Below are positions 7,813-15,777 of a stretch of DNA of 64,000 bases, in pieces. Below the pieces are notes generated by a model, which worked only from the letters and a program-made list of their open reading frames with translations, ran no database searches and was not told the origin of the DNA. Origin of the DNA: Nonomuraea guangzhouensis (GTDB lineage Bacteria; Actinomycetota; Actinomycetes; Streptosporangiales; Streptosporangiaceae). The stretch lies in NCBI RefSeq assembly GCF_019396345.1, contig NZ_JAHKRM010000040.1, positions 1 through 64,000 of the forward strand, given 5' to 3'. Each line of letters begins with the position of its first letter. Within the stretch, counting starts at the first letter, position 1. The position numbers were made by a program, and so were the translations under genes.

Positions 7813-9156
7813 TCAATACATCAGCGACGGCTGGAGTCGCTCGGTCGCGGGGACGGGCTCCGTCTGCTCGGGGCCCTTGCGTACGTGCCTGGTCAGGAGT
7901 ACGGCCTCGGCCACCGCGAGCCCGCCGTACAGGAGGGTGAAGATCGTCAGCGAGGTGGCCACCTCGGCGAGGCTCACGCCGGGCGAGACGCTGGCGGCCG
8001 TGAGGAGTTCGCCCGCCACCGTCCATGGTTGGCGGCCTATCTCGCTCAGCAGCCAGCCGGCGATCATCGCGAGGAACGGCAGGGGCAGAGCCAGCACCAT
8101 GGTCCGGGCCAGCCAATCGGGCAGGTCGCGTCTGCGGCGGGTGAGCCAGAGGCCGAGCACCGACAGCGCCACCGTGGTCAGGCCGAAGACGATCATCACC
8201 CGGAACGACCAGAAGACGATGGTCTGGTTCGGCCGGTAGTCGCCGGGGCCGAACTCCCGCTCGAACTTGGCCTGCAGATCCTCGGTGCCCTGGACGGTGG
8301 CGGTGAGGTCGTGGGTGGCGAGGAGGCTGAGGAGGTTGGGGATCTCGACGCCGGGGGCGATGGAGAACGGGGCTCCGGCGGTGTCGTGTTCGAGGCCCTC
8401 GGCGGAGGCCAGCTTCATCGGCTGCTGCTCGTACAGCAGCCTGGCCGATGTGTCGCCGGTGCCCGCGACGACGGCCCCGGCCAGCGCGGTCATGACCAGC
8501 GCGGCCCGCGCGGCGCCGCGCCACATGGGCGCTCTCGTCTTCAGCAGCCAGTAGCCGCTCACCGCCAGCACGAACGCGCCCGCCACGATGAAGGCGGCGG
8601 CTATGACGTGCGGCACCTGGGCGATCGCGGTGGGGTTGGTGAGCACGGCCCACAGGTCGGTCATCCTGGCGCGGCCGTCGACCACTTCGTAGCCGACCGG
8701 GTGCTTCATCCAGGCGTTGGCCGCGAGGATGAAATAGGCCGACAAGTTGGAGCCGATGGCGGCGGCCCAGATGCACGCCAGATGGACCTTCTTCGGCAGC
8801 CGCTCCCAACCGAAGATCCACAATCCCAGGAACGTGGACTCCATGAAGAACGCCAGCAGCGCCTCCATGGCCAGGGGCGCGCCGAACGCGTCGCCGACGA
8901 ACGTGGAGTATTCGCTCCAGTTCATGCCGAACTGGAACTCCTGCACGATGCCGGTGACCACCCCCATGGCGAAGTTGATCAGGAACAGCTTCCCGAAGAA
9001 CTTCGTCAGCCGGAGATAGTGCTCCTTGCCCGTCCGGTGCCAGGCGGTCTGGAGCCCGGCCACGAAGATGCCCAAACCGATCGTCAACGGCACGAACAGA
9101 AAGTGGTAAACGGTGGTCACCCCGAACTGCCACCGCGCGAGATCGAGCGCGTCCAT
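7813..9156 (-). CDS. cydA: Cytochrome bd oxidase subunit I
   Basis: CydA carries the haems and quinol site of cytochrome bd. The 447-residue protein has haem-ligand candidates H18 (TTVYHFLF) and H183 (QVPHVIAAA), the conserved acidic residues E98 and E106, and the signature GRQPWTV near the C-terminal helices. Its Q-loop is short. ATG 9156 is preferred over GTG 9168 because the G-rich ribosome site GGTGGGGGG lies just upstream of it. The promoter region carries three 13-bp palindromes at 9183-9228, so control by a dedicated repressor is likely. Confidence 0.95.
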   Translation of the reverse strand: MDALDLARWQFGVTTVYHFLFVPLTIGLGIFVAGLQTAWHRTGKEHYLRLTKFFGKLFLINFAMGVVTGIVQEFQFGMNWSEYSTFVGDAFGAPLAMEALLAFFMESTFLGLWIFGWERLPKKVHLACIWAAAIGSNLSAYFILAANAWMKHPVGYEVVDGRARMTDLWAVLTNPTAIAQVPHVIAAAFIVAGAFVLAVSGYWLLKTRAPMWRGAARAALVMTALAGAVVAGTGDTSARLLYEQQPMKLASAEGLEHDTAGAPFSIAPGVEIPNLLSLLATHDLTATVQGTEDLQAKFEREFGPGDYRPNQTIVFWSFRVMIVFGLTTVALSVLGLWLTRRRRDLPDWLARTMVLALPLPFLAMIAGWLLSEIGRQPWTVAGELLTAASVSPGVSLAEVATSLTIFTLLYGGLAVAEAVLLTRHVRKGPEQTEPVPATERLQPSLMY

Positions 9157-9182
9157 CTTCCCCCCCACCGGGTTGCTTTGCT

Positions 9183-9228
9183 CTACAAGCTGTAGTGCAT
9201 CTACTTACAGTAGTACTACAGCCTGTAG
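9183..9228. promoter_or_regulatory. Triple 13-bp palindromic operator upstream of cydAB
   Basis: Three palindromes with CTAC/GTAG ends lie side by side: CTACAAGCTGTAG (9183-9195), CTACTTACAGTAG (9201-9213) and CTACAGCCTGTAG (9216-9228). They occupy the 27-72 bp before the cydA start, where the promoter must be. The TACA/TGTA half-sites recall BlaI/MecI/CopY-family operators, though with a three-base rather than two-base centre. No regulator of that family is in the window. Confidence 0.6.
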
Positions 9229-9374
9229 AGCTGGGCTATGCGATCTTCGTCACAAGCCTGCGGATCGGTGGTCTCACGATGGCGTGCGAGGGCGTTCGGG
9301 CGCGTCAGCCGAGGGTCTGATTCGCGCGTACGTCTCGAGGTGGACCCGCGGCGCCGAGGGGTTTGGGGGCCGGG

Positions 9375-10472
9375 TCAGCGGTTGGTGGCGGCGTCCAGGT
9401 ACGCCTGGAGGTTGCCGAGTTCGTAGCCGCGGCGCTTGATCTTGTTGACCAGGATGCGGAAGTCCCTGGCCAGGTTCGGGCGGAAGTGGATCAGGAGGAT
9501 GTCGCCGGGGCGCAGCTTCTTGTCCGGCACCTGGTAGGCGATCTTGCCGCCGGGCTGCACGGTGGCCGTCCAGAGCAGGAGGGTCTTCAGGCCGCAGTTC
9601 TTGACGGCTCTGAGCGTGTCGGTGTTGTAGTTGCCGAACGGTGGTCTGAACAGCGTCGGCCGGGTCCCCAGCTCTTTCCTGATGATGGTGGAGGCGCCGC
9701 AGATCTCCCGCCGCTGGGCGTCGTAGCCGAGGAGGCGGAGGTTCGGGTGGGTGAGGGTGTGGTTCTCGACGGGGACCTGGGCATCACGTAATGATCGGAA
9801 ATATCCCCATTTCCCGGCGCCGACGAACTGGCCGGGGCCGCCGGCGGGGTCGGGCGTGCCCTTGGCCTCCACCGCGTCCCGCATGGCGAACGCCGTGATC
9901 GGGATCCGCTGGTCACGCACCTGCTGGACGAAGCCGGGGTCCTGTTCCCAGCCGTCGTCGATGGTCAGGAAGACGACCTTGCGGGTGGTGGGGATGGAGC
10001 TGACCACCTGGGGCAGGGAACCGGCGGCCGGGATCTCGCGTACCTCGCCGCGCCTGGGCACCGCGCCGGGCGGGCCGTCGGGCTGCTGTGTGGTCGCGTC
10101 GGATCTGGGGGCGGTGGTGCCGGTGGCCGTGCTGCCTGGCGTGGCGCCGGTCGTGGCGCCTCCTGGGCCGTCCGCCGTACCGCCTGACCCGCCGCTGGTC
10201 GCACAGCCGGCCAGCAGGATCGCGACCGCCGCCACGGCGGCCACGCGCACGGGCCGCACCGCGGGGGCGGGGCCGTCCACTTGGGCCGCTCGGGTCGCTC
10301 GCGTCGGGGCTGCTCGGGCCACGCCGGCCGCGCGCATGGTGGGGAGCGCCACGTGCGTGGCGGGGAATGTGCGGACCACTCGGGCAGCCAGCACATCGGC
10401 CACACGGGCCACGATCGACACGTTTCGTCCCCTGACTCGACCCTTCACCATCGGTCCCATCCTGCCAGCCAT
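9375..10472 (-). CDS. Polysaccharide deacetylase (NodB) lipoprotein
   Basis: This carbohydrate esterase family 4 protein probably deacetylates cell-wall glycans on the outer face of the membrane. The lipobox LLAGC puts the lipidated cysteine at residue 90 of the longest frame, followed by a low-complexity Gly/Thr/Pro linker. The NodB domain shows TIDDGWE (motif 1 with two aspartates), NHTLTHPNL (metal histidines), RPPFGNYN and ILLIHF. The first 70 residues are an unusual Arg/Ala-rich stretch; GTG 10421 (behind GGGGA) or GTG 10259 (directly giving a 19-residue signal peptide) are plausible real starts. A TTA codon lies at 9789-9791 in an AT-rich patch. Confidence 0.85.
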   Translation of the reverse strand: MAGRMGPMVKGRVRGRNVSIVARVADVLAARVVRTFPATHVALPTMRAAGVARAAPTRATRAAQVDGPAPAVRPVRVAAVAAVAILLAGCATSGGSGGTADGPGGATTGATPGSTATGTTAPRSDATTQQPDGPPGAVPRRGEVREIPAAGSLPQVVSSIPTTRKVVFLTIDDGWEQDPGFVQQVRDQRIPITAFAMRDAVEAKGTPDPAGGPGQFVGAGKWGYFRSLRDAQVPVENHTLTHPNLRLLGYDAQRREICGASTIIRKELGTRPTLFRPPFGNYNTDTLRAVKNCGLKTLLLWTATVQPGGKIAYQVPDKKLRPGDILLIHFRPNLARDFRILVNKIKRRGYELGNLQAYLDAATNR

Positions 10473-10535
10473 GATCGCGGGGTGGGTGCATCCGATAAGG
10501 AGCGATCGTCCGGCTGGCGAGTGTTGCCCTTATCG

Positions 10536-10549
10536 CGAACGTCCGTTCG
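10536..10549. promoter_or_regulatory. LexA-like SOS box
   Basis: CGAAC-GTCC-GTTCG fits the Gram-positive and actinobacterial LexA consensus CGAAC-N4-GTTCG at every core base. It sits between the divergent deacetylase and CoxG-like genes, 16 bp before the CoxG-like start, where a bound repressor would block transcription. Confidence 0.5.
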
Positions 10550-10565
10550 TCCCTAGAGTGGCGAT

Positions 10566-11432
10566 GTGAAGGTGGCAGGTAGCGCCATGATCGGCGTCGA
10601 GAGGCATCGCGTGTGGGACGCGCTCCAGGATCCGGCGGTGCTGGTACGCACCATCCCGGGCTGTGAGCGCCTGGAGGAGACGGGGCCGGACACGTACCGG
10701 ATGACGGTGACGGCGGGGGTCGCGTCCATCAAGGGCGTCTACCAGGGCGAGGTGTCGCTGGCCGAACCGTCGGCGCCGGAGAGCTTCGTGCTGCGAGCGC
10801 GCGGCCAGGGCGCTCCGGGGACGGTGGAGGCGACCGTGCTGGTACGGCTCAGCGAGGTCGACGAGGGGACCCGGGTCGACTACGACGCCGACGCGGTCAT
10901 CGGCGGCATGATCGGCGGAGTGGGACAGCGGATGCTCGGCTCGGTGGCCAAGAGGACGGCGGGGGAGTTCTTCGCGGCCGTCGAGGATCATCTGCGCGCC
11001 CCGGAGGATGAGTACGCCGTACGCGGCGGTGTACCCGCGGCCGGAGAGGCCGGAGCCCGAACGGCAGCGGACCGTGGAGCCGGACAAGCTGCGGCGCGCT
11101 CCGGAGCCGGGCAGGGGGCGATGGTGCGTTCGGGAGCCGGGCAAGGAGCGGTCGCGGAGGGAGAGGCTGAGCGCGGGGTGGCCGTGGACGAGTTGGCCGC
11201 CCGCCGAGCCGCGGTGGCGCGTGCGGCCGGTGAGGCTGCGGGTGCGGAGGGGCGTCGGGCGCCCGCCGTGTACGAACGCCCATCCGCCGGGTACGAGCGC
11301 TCGCCCAGAAGCCACACGGAGACCCGCCCTTGGGTGATGCTGGCGTCGTTCGGGATGGGGGCGGGCATCGCCCTGACCGGCGTCGCCGTGGGCTGGCTGC
11401 TCGGCCGGACAGGCCGGCGTCCACGCCCCTGA
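10566..11432 (+). CDS. CoxG-family (SRPBCC) protein with C-terminal membrane anchor
   Basis: This 288-residue protein has an N-terminal SRPBCC domain of the CoxG type (residues 1-145: DALQDPAVLVRTIPGCERLE, then GGVGQRMLGSVAKRTAGEFF). CoxG proteins help assemble or anchor molybdenum CO-dehydrogenase-type enzymes, but no such enzyme is encoded nearby. A degenerate Ala/Gly/Arg-rich linker follows, including a tandem RSGAGQGA pair near residues 178-195, and the protein ends with one membrane helix (MLASFGMGAGIALTGVAVGW) and a basic tail. GTG 10566 follows a LexA-like box. The terminal 39 bp are tandemly repeated downstream. Confidence 0.82.
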   Translation: MKVAGSAMIGVERHRVWDALQDPAVLVRTIPGCERLEETGPDTYRMTVTAGVASIKGVYQGEVSLAEPSAPESFVLRARGQGAPGTVEATVLVRLSEVDEGTRVDYDADAVIGGMIGGVGQRMLGSVAKRTAGEFFAAVEDHLRAPEDEYAVRGGVPAAGEAGARTAADRGAGQAAARSGAGQGAMVRSGAGQGAVAEGEAERGVAVDELAARRAAVARAAGEAAGAEGRRAPAVYERPSAGYERSPRSHTETRPWVMLASFGMGAGIALTGVAVGWLLGRTGRRPRP

Positions 11433-11511
11433 CCGCTGCTCGGCGGGGACGGGCCGGTGTCCGTGCCTCTGACCGCTGCTTGGTGGGACGGGCCGCCAGC
11501 CGCGCCCCTGA
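11394..11511 (+). repeat. Three tandem copies of the CoxG gene 3' end
   Basis: Copies of 39, 40 and 39 bp run at 11394-11432, 11433-11472 and 11473-11511. Each begins near GCTGCT(C/T)GG and each ends in TGA; the first is the authentic end of the coding sequence. The copies have diverged at about a quarter of positions, so this is an old duplication of gene end plus stop codon. Confidence 0.75.
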
Positions 11512-11771
11512 CCGCCACCCCACCGAACCAGCGCCATCCCATCGGGTCGAGACGGCGATGCGGTGAAGGACGCTTGCCGCTGGGTGCCGCCTCGAAGGAT
11601 GTCCAGATCGTCTCGAGGGGCGCCCGGCGTCGCCTCGGGGATGGCTGTGCCGACAGACCGGCCGCTGCCGAAGGGGCGGGGCCTCGAAGGGGGCCAGGTC
11701 GTCAAACCGGCTGCTCATGAGGGTGGGATTGAGCTCTCGCGGAAAAGGATCTCCAGGCGTAGCGTGGCTGT
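11512..11771. other. Intergenic remainder, no gene seen
   Basis: After the tandem gene-end copies, about 260 bp remain before the next start. I see no convincing coding frame, hairpin or operator; a promoter for the downstream gene is presumably within the last 60 bp. Confidence 0.4.
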
Positions 11772-12668
11772 ATGCGGCAGGCACACGCTGAAGACGCACG
11801 AACCGAGGCCCGGCGAGTCATACGCAACCTACTCGGAGAGGAGCGCCCGACCGCCGAGGCGCTGATCGGCGACGCGCGCCCCGCCCTGGGTGACGAGCGG
11901 ACCGAACGCTGTCTGAGTCTGGCGCTCGGCGCGTCCCTCACCAGGCGGTCCGCCGAGCTGGCCGCCATCGCCGCGCTGCTGGTCGGCGCCCGCGAGCTGG
12001 GTGCCGAGTGGTGGACGCGGCCCAGGGGCGGCAAGTTGCCCGCGCCCGACGAGGTGTTGCGTACGGCCGTCGCGATCGAGCCGTGGACCGATCTGACCGC
12101 GCTGGAGATGCTGGCCGCCTGGATCTCCGACGACGCGGCCGACCAGCTGTGGGGCGAGCCCGTCGCCCAGGTGGACCTGAACTCGTGGCAGGCAGAGGAC
12201 CGTTTCGAGCTGCCCGAGGGGGCGAAGCCGGGTCAGCGGCTCGTCGTGCACTTCGATGCCGGCGGGCGGCTCGACGCGGTCGTCACCCGGCGGCCTGACG
12301 AGGACCTGGGCTCGAACCTCGACTTCCACTCGTTGCGTTACTCGCGTCCCGCTGAGGCGCAGTGGAGCTGGGGAGTGGCGGCCGGTCTCGGGCCGCACCG
12401 GCTGCCGGGGGAGGACCCCGATCCGTACGCCCGCGAGGTCCCCAGCGCCGCGGCCGGCATCCTGCGTGCCTGGGCGCTACGGCACGGCGCCACGCGCGAG
12501 CAACTGGGTGAGCGGTGGCAGACGGTCGGCGACGTGGTGGCGTCCATTGAGCGGGTCGACTGGATGTGGCGGAGCGGGGAGTGGTTCGGCTGGTGGCGCG
12601 GCGCCTCCGCCCTGGTGGACGACTCGGCCTACCTCCCCTACCGGCTGGAGGAACTGGCCGCAGGGTGA
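11772..12668 (+). CDS. Conserved hypothetical cytoplasmic protein
   Basis: I do not recognise this 298-residue family. It has no signal peptide or membrane helix. The N-terminal 80 residues are helical and alanine/arginine-rich. A central region includes GAEWWTRPRGGKLPAPDEVL and IEPWTDLTALEMLAAWISDD, and the C-terminal part has a cluster of tryptophans (VDWMWRSGEWFGWWRGAS). Composition matches its neighbours. The last 29 bp of the gene are the founding copy of a nine-unit tandem array downstream, so the 3' end has been a duplication hotspot. Confidence 0.6.
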   Translation: MRQAHAEDARTEARRVIRNLLGEERPTAEALIGDARPALGDERTERCLSLALGASLTRRSAELAAIAALLVGARELGAEWWTRPRGGKLPAPDEVLRTAVAIEPWTDLTALEMLAAWISDDAADQLWGEPVAQVDLNSWQAEDRFELPEGAKPGQRLVVHFDAGGRLDAVVTRRPDEDLGSNLDFHSLRYSRPAEAQWSWGVAAGLGPHRLPGEDPDPYAREVPSAAAGILRAWALRHGATREQLGERWQTVGDVVASIERVDWMWRSGEWFGWWRGASALVDDSAYLPYRLEELAAG

Positions 12669-12880
12669 CCGGCTTGTCGAGAGCCGGCCGCAGGACGACC
12701 GGCCTGTCGGGAACGGCTGCTGGGTAACCGGCCTGCCGAGCGCAGTCCCCCGGCCTGCCGGGAACGGTCACCGGGTGACCGGCTTGTCGGGGACGCTTGC
12801 TGGGTGACCGGTCTGTCGGGAACGGCCGCCGGACGACCGGCCTGATGAGCGCATTCCACCGGCCTGATGGGACCTCTGAA
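12640..12880 (+). repeat. Nine-unit array derived from the gene's final 29 bp
   Basis: Units begin ACCGGC and most end GGGTGA, GGGTAA or GGACGA. Boundaries are 12640-12668 (the real gene end), 12669, 12699, 12728 (short), 12750, 12779, 12808, 12837 (short) and 12859. Long units are 29-30 bp and short ones 22 bp. The stop codon recurs at the end of several units. The last two units provide one arm of the hairpin at 12852-12892. Confidence 0.75.
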
Positions 12881-12892
12881 GCCGGTGGAATG
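12852..12892 (+). terminator. Perfect 12-bp hairpin, probable terminator
   Basis: CATTCCACCGGC (12852-12863) pairs exactly with GCCGGTGGAATG (12881-12892) across a 17-base loop. It lies after the repeat array and 30 bp before the DsbA-like gene. There is no T-tract, as usual in actinobacteria. Confidence 0.6.
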
Positions 12893-12922
12893 GGGGCCGG
12901 GTCCTGGAGGTTGTCATCGAGC

Positions 12923-13594
12923 GTGAAAGTCGAGATATTTTCGGACATCGTCTGCCCCTGGTGCTACATCGGGCATGCCCGCTTCGCCCGCGCCGCCGAC
13001 CGGTTCCGCGCCAAGGGCGGCATCGTGGACATCACCATGCGCCCGTTCCAGCTGAACCCGGACGCCCCCACCGAAGGTGAGCCGCTGCTTCCCGCCCTGG
13101 AGCGGAAGTTCGGCGGGAACGTCGCGCAGATGACCTCCCGCGTCACCGGCGTGGCCGCCGAAGAGGGGCTGGACGTACGCTTCGAGCAGGCCATCAGCGC
13201 GAACACGTTCGAGGCGCACCGACTGGTCGAGCTCGCCACCCGGCAGGGGCGCGGCCAGGAGACGGTGGATCGGCTGTTCCGCGCGCACTTCACCGACGGG
13301 CTGAACGTCGGTGACCAGGACGTGCTCACGAAGCTGGCCGCCGAGGTGGGCGTGGACTATTCGTCGGGTGAGGGCGCCCAGGAGGTGCGCGAGCAGCTTG
13401 ACCGGGCGCGGGCGCTGGGGATAACGGGTGTGCCGCTGTTCCTGTTCGAGGGGCAGTTCGCGGTGTCGGGGGCGCAGCCGGCGGAGACGTTCGACGCCGC
13501 GTTCGACGAGGTCGCGGCGCGTACCGGCCAGACGCCGGTGACGGTCCTCGCGGACCCGGCCGACGGCTGCGACGACGGCTATTGCGCCGTCTGA
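12923..13594 (+). CDS. DsbA-family (FrnE-like) thioredoxin-fold oxidoreductase
   Basis: This 223-residue protein is a FrnE/DsbA-type disulfide oxidoreductase, cytoplasmic since no signal is present. The CxxC active site is CPWC at residues 11-14 (SDIVCPWCYIG), followed by the helical insertion and the cis-proline loop ITGVPLFLF. The C-terminus GCDDGYCAV has an additional cysteine pair. GTG 12923 is chosen because the motif starts immediately after it and GGAGG lies 12 bp upstream. It is convergent with the LLM gene, and the two gene ends share a tandem repeat. Confidence 0.9.
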   Translation: MKVEIFSDIVCPWCYIGHARFARAADRFRAKGGIVDITMRPFQLNPDAPTEGEPLLPALERKFGGNVAQMTSRVTGVAAEEGLDVRFEQAISANTFEAHRLVELATRQGRGQETVDRLFRAHFTDGLNVGDQDVLTKLAAEVGVDYSSGEGAQEVREQLDRARALGITGVPLFLFEGQFAVSGAQPAETFDAAFDEVAARTGQTPVTVLADPADGCDDGYCAV

Positions 13595-13717
13595 GCGGCG
13601 ATGTCGCCCGGCATCCGCGCCGTCTGAGCGATGACGTCCCTCGGCCTGTCGCGCCGTCCGAGCGATGACGTCCCCCGGCCTATCGCGTCGTCTGAGCGAT
13701 GATCTCCTCGGCCAGCC
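13584..13717. repeat. Four-unit repeat bridging two convergent gene ends
   Basis: Units of 33-34 bp start at 13584, 13617, 13651 and 13685, each beginning GCG(C/T)CGTC(T/C)GAGCG. The first covers the DsbA-like stop codon and the last encodes the C-terminus of the convergent LLM gene (IIAQTTR). The repeat therefore joins the coding ends of two opposing genes. Confidence 0.75.
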
Positions 13718-14549
13718 ACTCGGCCACGTTCGCGGGGCCGGGTGGGCGGACGCCGAGGACGAAGTGCGTCACACCGGTGTCCGCCAGCTCGCCGATCAAT
13801 GACCGGGTGGTGGCGGGGTCGTCGGCGGAGATGACGAGTTGCGTCGAACGGGTGATCTCCGCCGGGTCACGCCCGATGGCGGCGCACTTCTCGTCGAGCA
13901 CCTTGTTCCGCTCCCTGATGAACTCGATCGTGTTGTGCGGCGGCCCCGGCACGTTCCAGATGTCGGCGTGCTCGGCCACCACGCCGAGCGTCCTGTCGCC
14001 CCACCCGCCGATCAAGAGCGGCGGCGGGACGGCGGGCTTCGGCGCGCACACCACCTCGCGCAACTGGTAGTAGCGGCCGGAGAAGTCGAACCGGTCCTCG
14101 GTCCACATCCGCTTGATGATCGTGCAGGACTCCGCCAGCCGGGCCACGCCCTCGGCGGGCGAGGCGATGTGCAGACCGTACGCGTTGTACTCCCTGGGCA
14201 CGAGCGTGTCGCCCGGCTGGTGCGTGCCGCCGACGCCCAGGCCGAGGACCAGCCGGCCGGGCGCGATGGCGTCCACGGTCGCCGCGATCTTGGCGAGTAC
14301 GGCCGGCGGCCTGGTGAGGTTGCTCGTCACCATGAGCCCCAACTGGAGCCGTGAGGTCCGCGCGGCCAGGGCGGCGAGCATCGTCCAGCCCTCGTGGATC
14401 GGCGCGTCCACCGGCCCGAACAGCGGCAGCATGTGGTCCCACAGCCAGGCGTGCTCGATGACCGGCACGGCGTCGGCCTGCTGCCAGGTCCGCAGCAGCG
14501 CGTCGTACGTGACACCCACGGGGACGGTCTTCATTCCGAAGCTCAGCAT
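13680..14549 (-). CDS. LLM-class flavin/F420-dependent oxidoreductase
   Basis: This 289-residue protein has the bacterial-luciferase-like TIM-barrel fold. Diagnostic segments are HAWLWDHMLPLFG, LQLGLMVTSNLTRPPAVLAK, LVLGLGVGGTHQPGD and PPLLIGGWGDRTLGVVAEHA followed by DIWNVPG, which fit F420-dependent reductases of the methylene-H4MPT-reductase-like group. ATG 14549 follows GGAG. It is divergent from a MarR regulator, and two palindromes lie between their starts, so it is probably the regulator's main target. The substrate is unknown. Confidence 0.88.
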   Translation of the reverse strand: MLSFGMKTVPVGVTYDALLRTWQQADAVPVIEHAWLWDHMLPLFGPVDAPIHEGWTMLAALAARTSRLQLGLMVTSNLTRPPAVLAKIAATVDAIAPGRLVLGLGVGGTHQPGDTLVPREYNAYGLHIASPAEGVARLAESCTIIKRMWTEDRFDFSGRYYQLREVVCAPKPAVPPPLLIGGWGDRTLGVVAEHADIWNVPGPPHNTIEFIRERNKVLDEKCAAIGRDPAEITRSTQLVISADDPATTRSLIGELADTGVTHFVLGVRPPGPANVAEWLAEEIIAQTTR

Positions 14550-14551
14550 GT

Positions 14552-14581
14552 ATCAGCTCCACTGATTGTCAGTTCGACTGA
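14552..14581. promoter_or_regulatory. Two MarR-type palindromes
   Basis: ATCAG-CTCCA-CTGAT (14552-14566) and TCAGT-TCG-ACTGA (14569-14581) lie 16 bp apart centre to centre, immediately upstream of the LLM start and just before the MarR gene. Their placement fits dual control of the divergent pair. Confidence 0.55.
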
Positions 14582-14608
14582 TGATTAGGCTAGTGCGAGA
14601 ATCGGGAG

Positions 14609-15013
14609 GTGTCGAGACGTCGCCTTGGATACCTGCTCAAGCACGCCCACCTGCGCCTGACCCAGCTCACCGGCCCGGCCCTGGAGCCGTACGGGATCGA
14701 CGGTCGTGAGCTCGCCGTGCTCCACGTGCTCGACGAGGCCGACCCGCTGTCCCAGCAGGAGGCCGCGCGGCGGCTGCGGATCGACCGGACGACGATGGTC
14801 GCCCTGATCGACACGCTCGAAGGCAAGCAGTTGGTCAGCCGCCGGCCGCATCCGGACGACCGCCGCAAGAACATGGTCGAGCTGACCACGCGCGGCCGCG
14901 ACACGCTACGCGACGGGGGTCAGGCCGTCGAGGAGGCGGAGCGGGCGTTCTTGGCGAAGCTGCCGGCCGACGACGCCGCACTCCTCAGAGAGCTGCTCGA
15001 CCGGCTGATCTGA
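14609..15013 (+). CDS. MarR-family transcriptional regulator
   Basis: This 134-residue winged-helix regulator has the MarR core: LTQLTGPALEPYGIDGRELA, SQQEAARRLRIDRTTMVALI (recognition helix) and the wing SRRPHPDDRRKNMVELT. GTG 14609 directly abuts GGGAG, a tight spacing, so a leaderless or alternative start is possible. It is divergent from the LLM oxidoreductase with two palindromes between. Its last 15 bp, stop codon included, are tandemly repeated after the gene. Confidence 0.9.
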   Translation: MSRRRLGYLLKHAHLRLTQLTGPALEPYGIDGRELAVLHVLDEADPLSQQEAARRLRIDRTTMVALIDTLEGKQLVSRRPHPDDRRKNMVELTTRGRDTLRDGGQAVEEAERAFLAKLPADDAALLRELLDRLI

Positions 15014-15058
15014 AACCGGCTGATCTACAACCGGCTGATCTAGAGCTAGCTGATCTTG
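14999..15058 (+). repeat. Four 15-bp copies of the MarR gene end
   Basis: GACCGGCTGATCTGA (14999-15013, the true gene end) is followed by AACCGGCTGATCTAC, AACCGGCTGATCTAG and AGCTAGCTGATCTTG. The period is exactly 15 bp and divergence increases with distance from the gene. Confidence 0.85.
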
Positions 15059-15065
15059 GCTCGGG

Positions 15066-15701
15066 CTAGAGGGTGCCCTCGCCCAGGAGCCCCGAGCGGT
15101 GGTGGCGGCGGCAGAGCACCTGGTAGCGCACCGGAGACGCGTCCGTGTCGCCGATCACGACCTGCTCGCCCGTACGGACCAGCTGCCCGCCCACGATCCG
15201 CCCGTTGAGCAGTCCGGGCCGCCCGCACCAGCACAGCACCTCGACCTGCAACCGGCACACCTCGTCCGCCAGCTCGAACAGCCGCTGCGCCGCCGGGAAC
15301 ATCACGGACCTGAAATCGGAGGCCAGCCCGAAGGCGTAGACGTCGACGCCGTGCTCGTCCACCAGGTCGGCGAGTTGCTCGATCTGGTCGACGGTGTAGA
15401 AGCAGACCTCGTCACAGATCAGGTAGTCGATCCGGTCGCGCCCGGTCACCAGCGCCACCAGATCGAGCGAGTCCACGACCTCGATCGCGTCAAGACCGAG
15501 CCCTATCCTGCTGGTGACCTGCGGTCCGCCCGAGCGGTCGTGCTTGGTCAGGACCAGCCCGCGCCTGCCCTGGCGGCCGTGGTTGTAGTTCATCTGGAGC
15601 GCGAGCGTGGACTTCCCGCAGTCCATGGGACCGAAGTAGAACTTCAGCACGGCATCACGAGCGCCGGACGGGACGGCGGACAGGGCAAACGATTCGGTCA
15701 C
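15066..15701 (-). CDS. tdk: Thymidine kinase, type II
   Basis: Thymidine kinase phosphorylates thymidine with ATP in nucleotide salvage. This 211-residue protein has the P-loop GPMDCGKST at residues 24-32, the Walker B-like DYLICDEVCFY, the lasso-domain cysteines (VLCWCGRPG and VLCRRHH) and the loop QVVIGDTDASPVRYQVLC. GTG 15701 is chosen because it follows AAGGTGG and leaves about 18 residues before the first core strand; ATG 15734 would add 11 residues and also fits. It is divergent from a small membrane-protein gene. Confidence 0.93.
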   Translation of the reverse strand: MTESFALSAVPSGARDAVLKFYFGPMDCGKSTLALQMNYNHGRQGRRGLVLTKHDRSGGPQVTSRIGLGLDAIEVVDSLDLVALVTGRDRIDYLICDEVCFYTVDQIEQLADLVDEHGVDVYAFGLASDFRSVMFPAAQRLFELADEVCRLQVEVLCWCGRPGLLNGRIVGGQLVRTGEQVVIGDTDASPVRYQVLCRRHHRSGLLGEGTL

Positions 15702-15777
15702 AGGGGGCCACCTTAGCGGCTTGGCTTGTTCCATGACCTCGTGGGACATTTCTCCCCTGGAGTTATCAGGAGGATCC

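Noticed and set aside
11563..11865. Small plus-strand open frame before the 11772 gene
   Set aside because: It overlaps the well-supported start of the 11772 gene, has no ribosome site and resembles no family.
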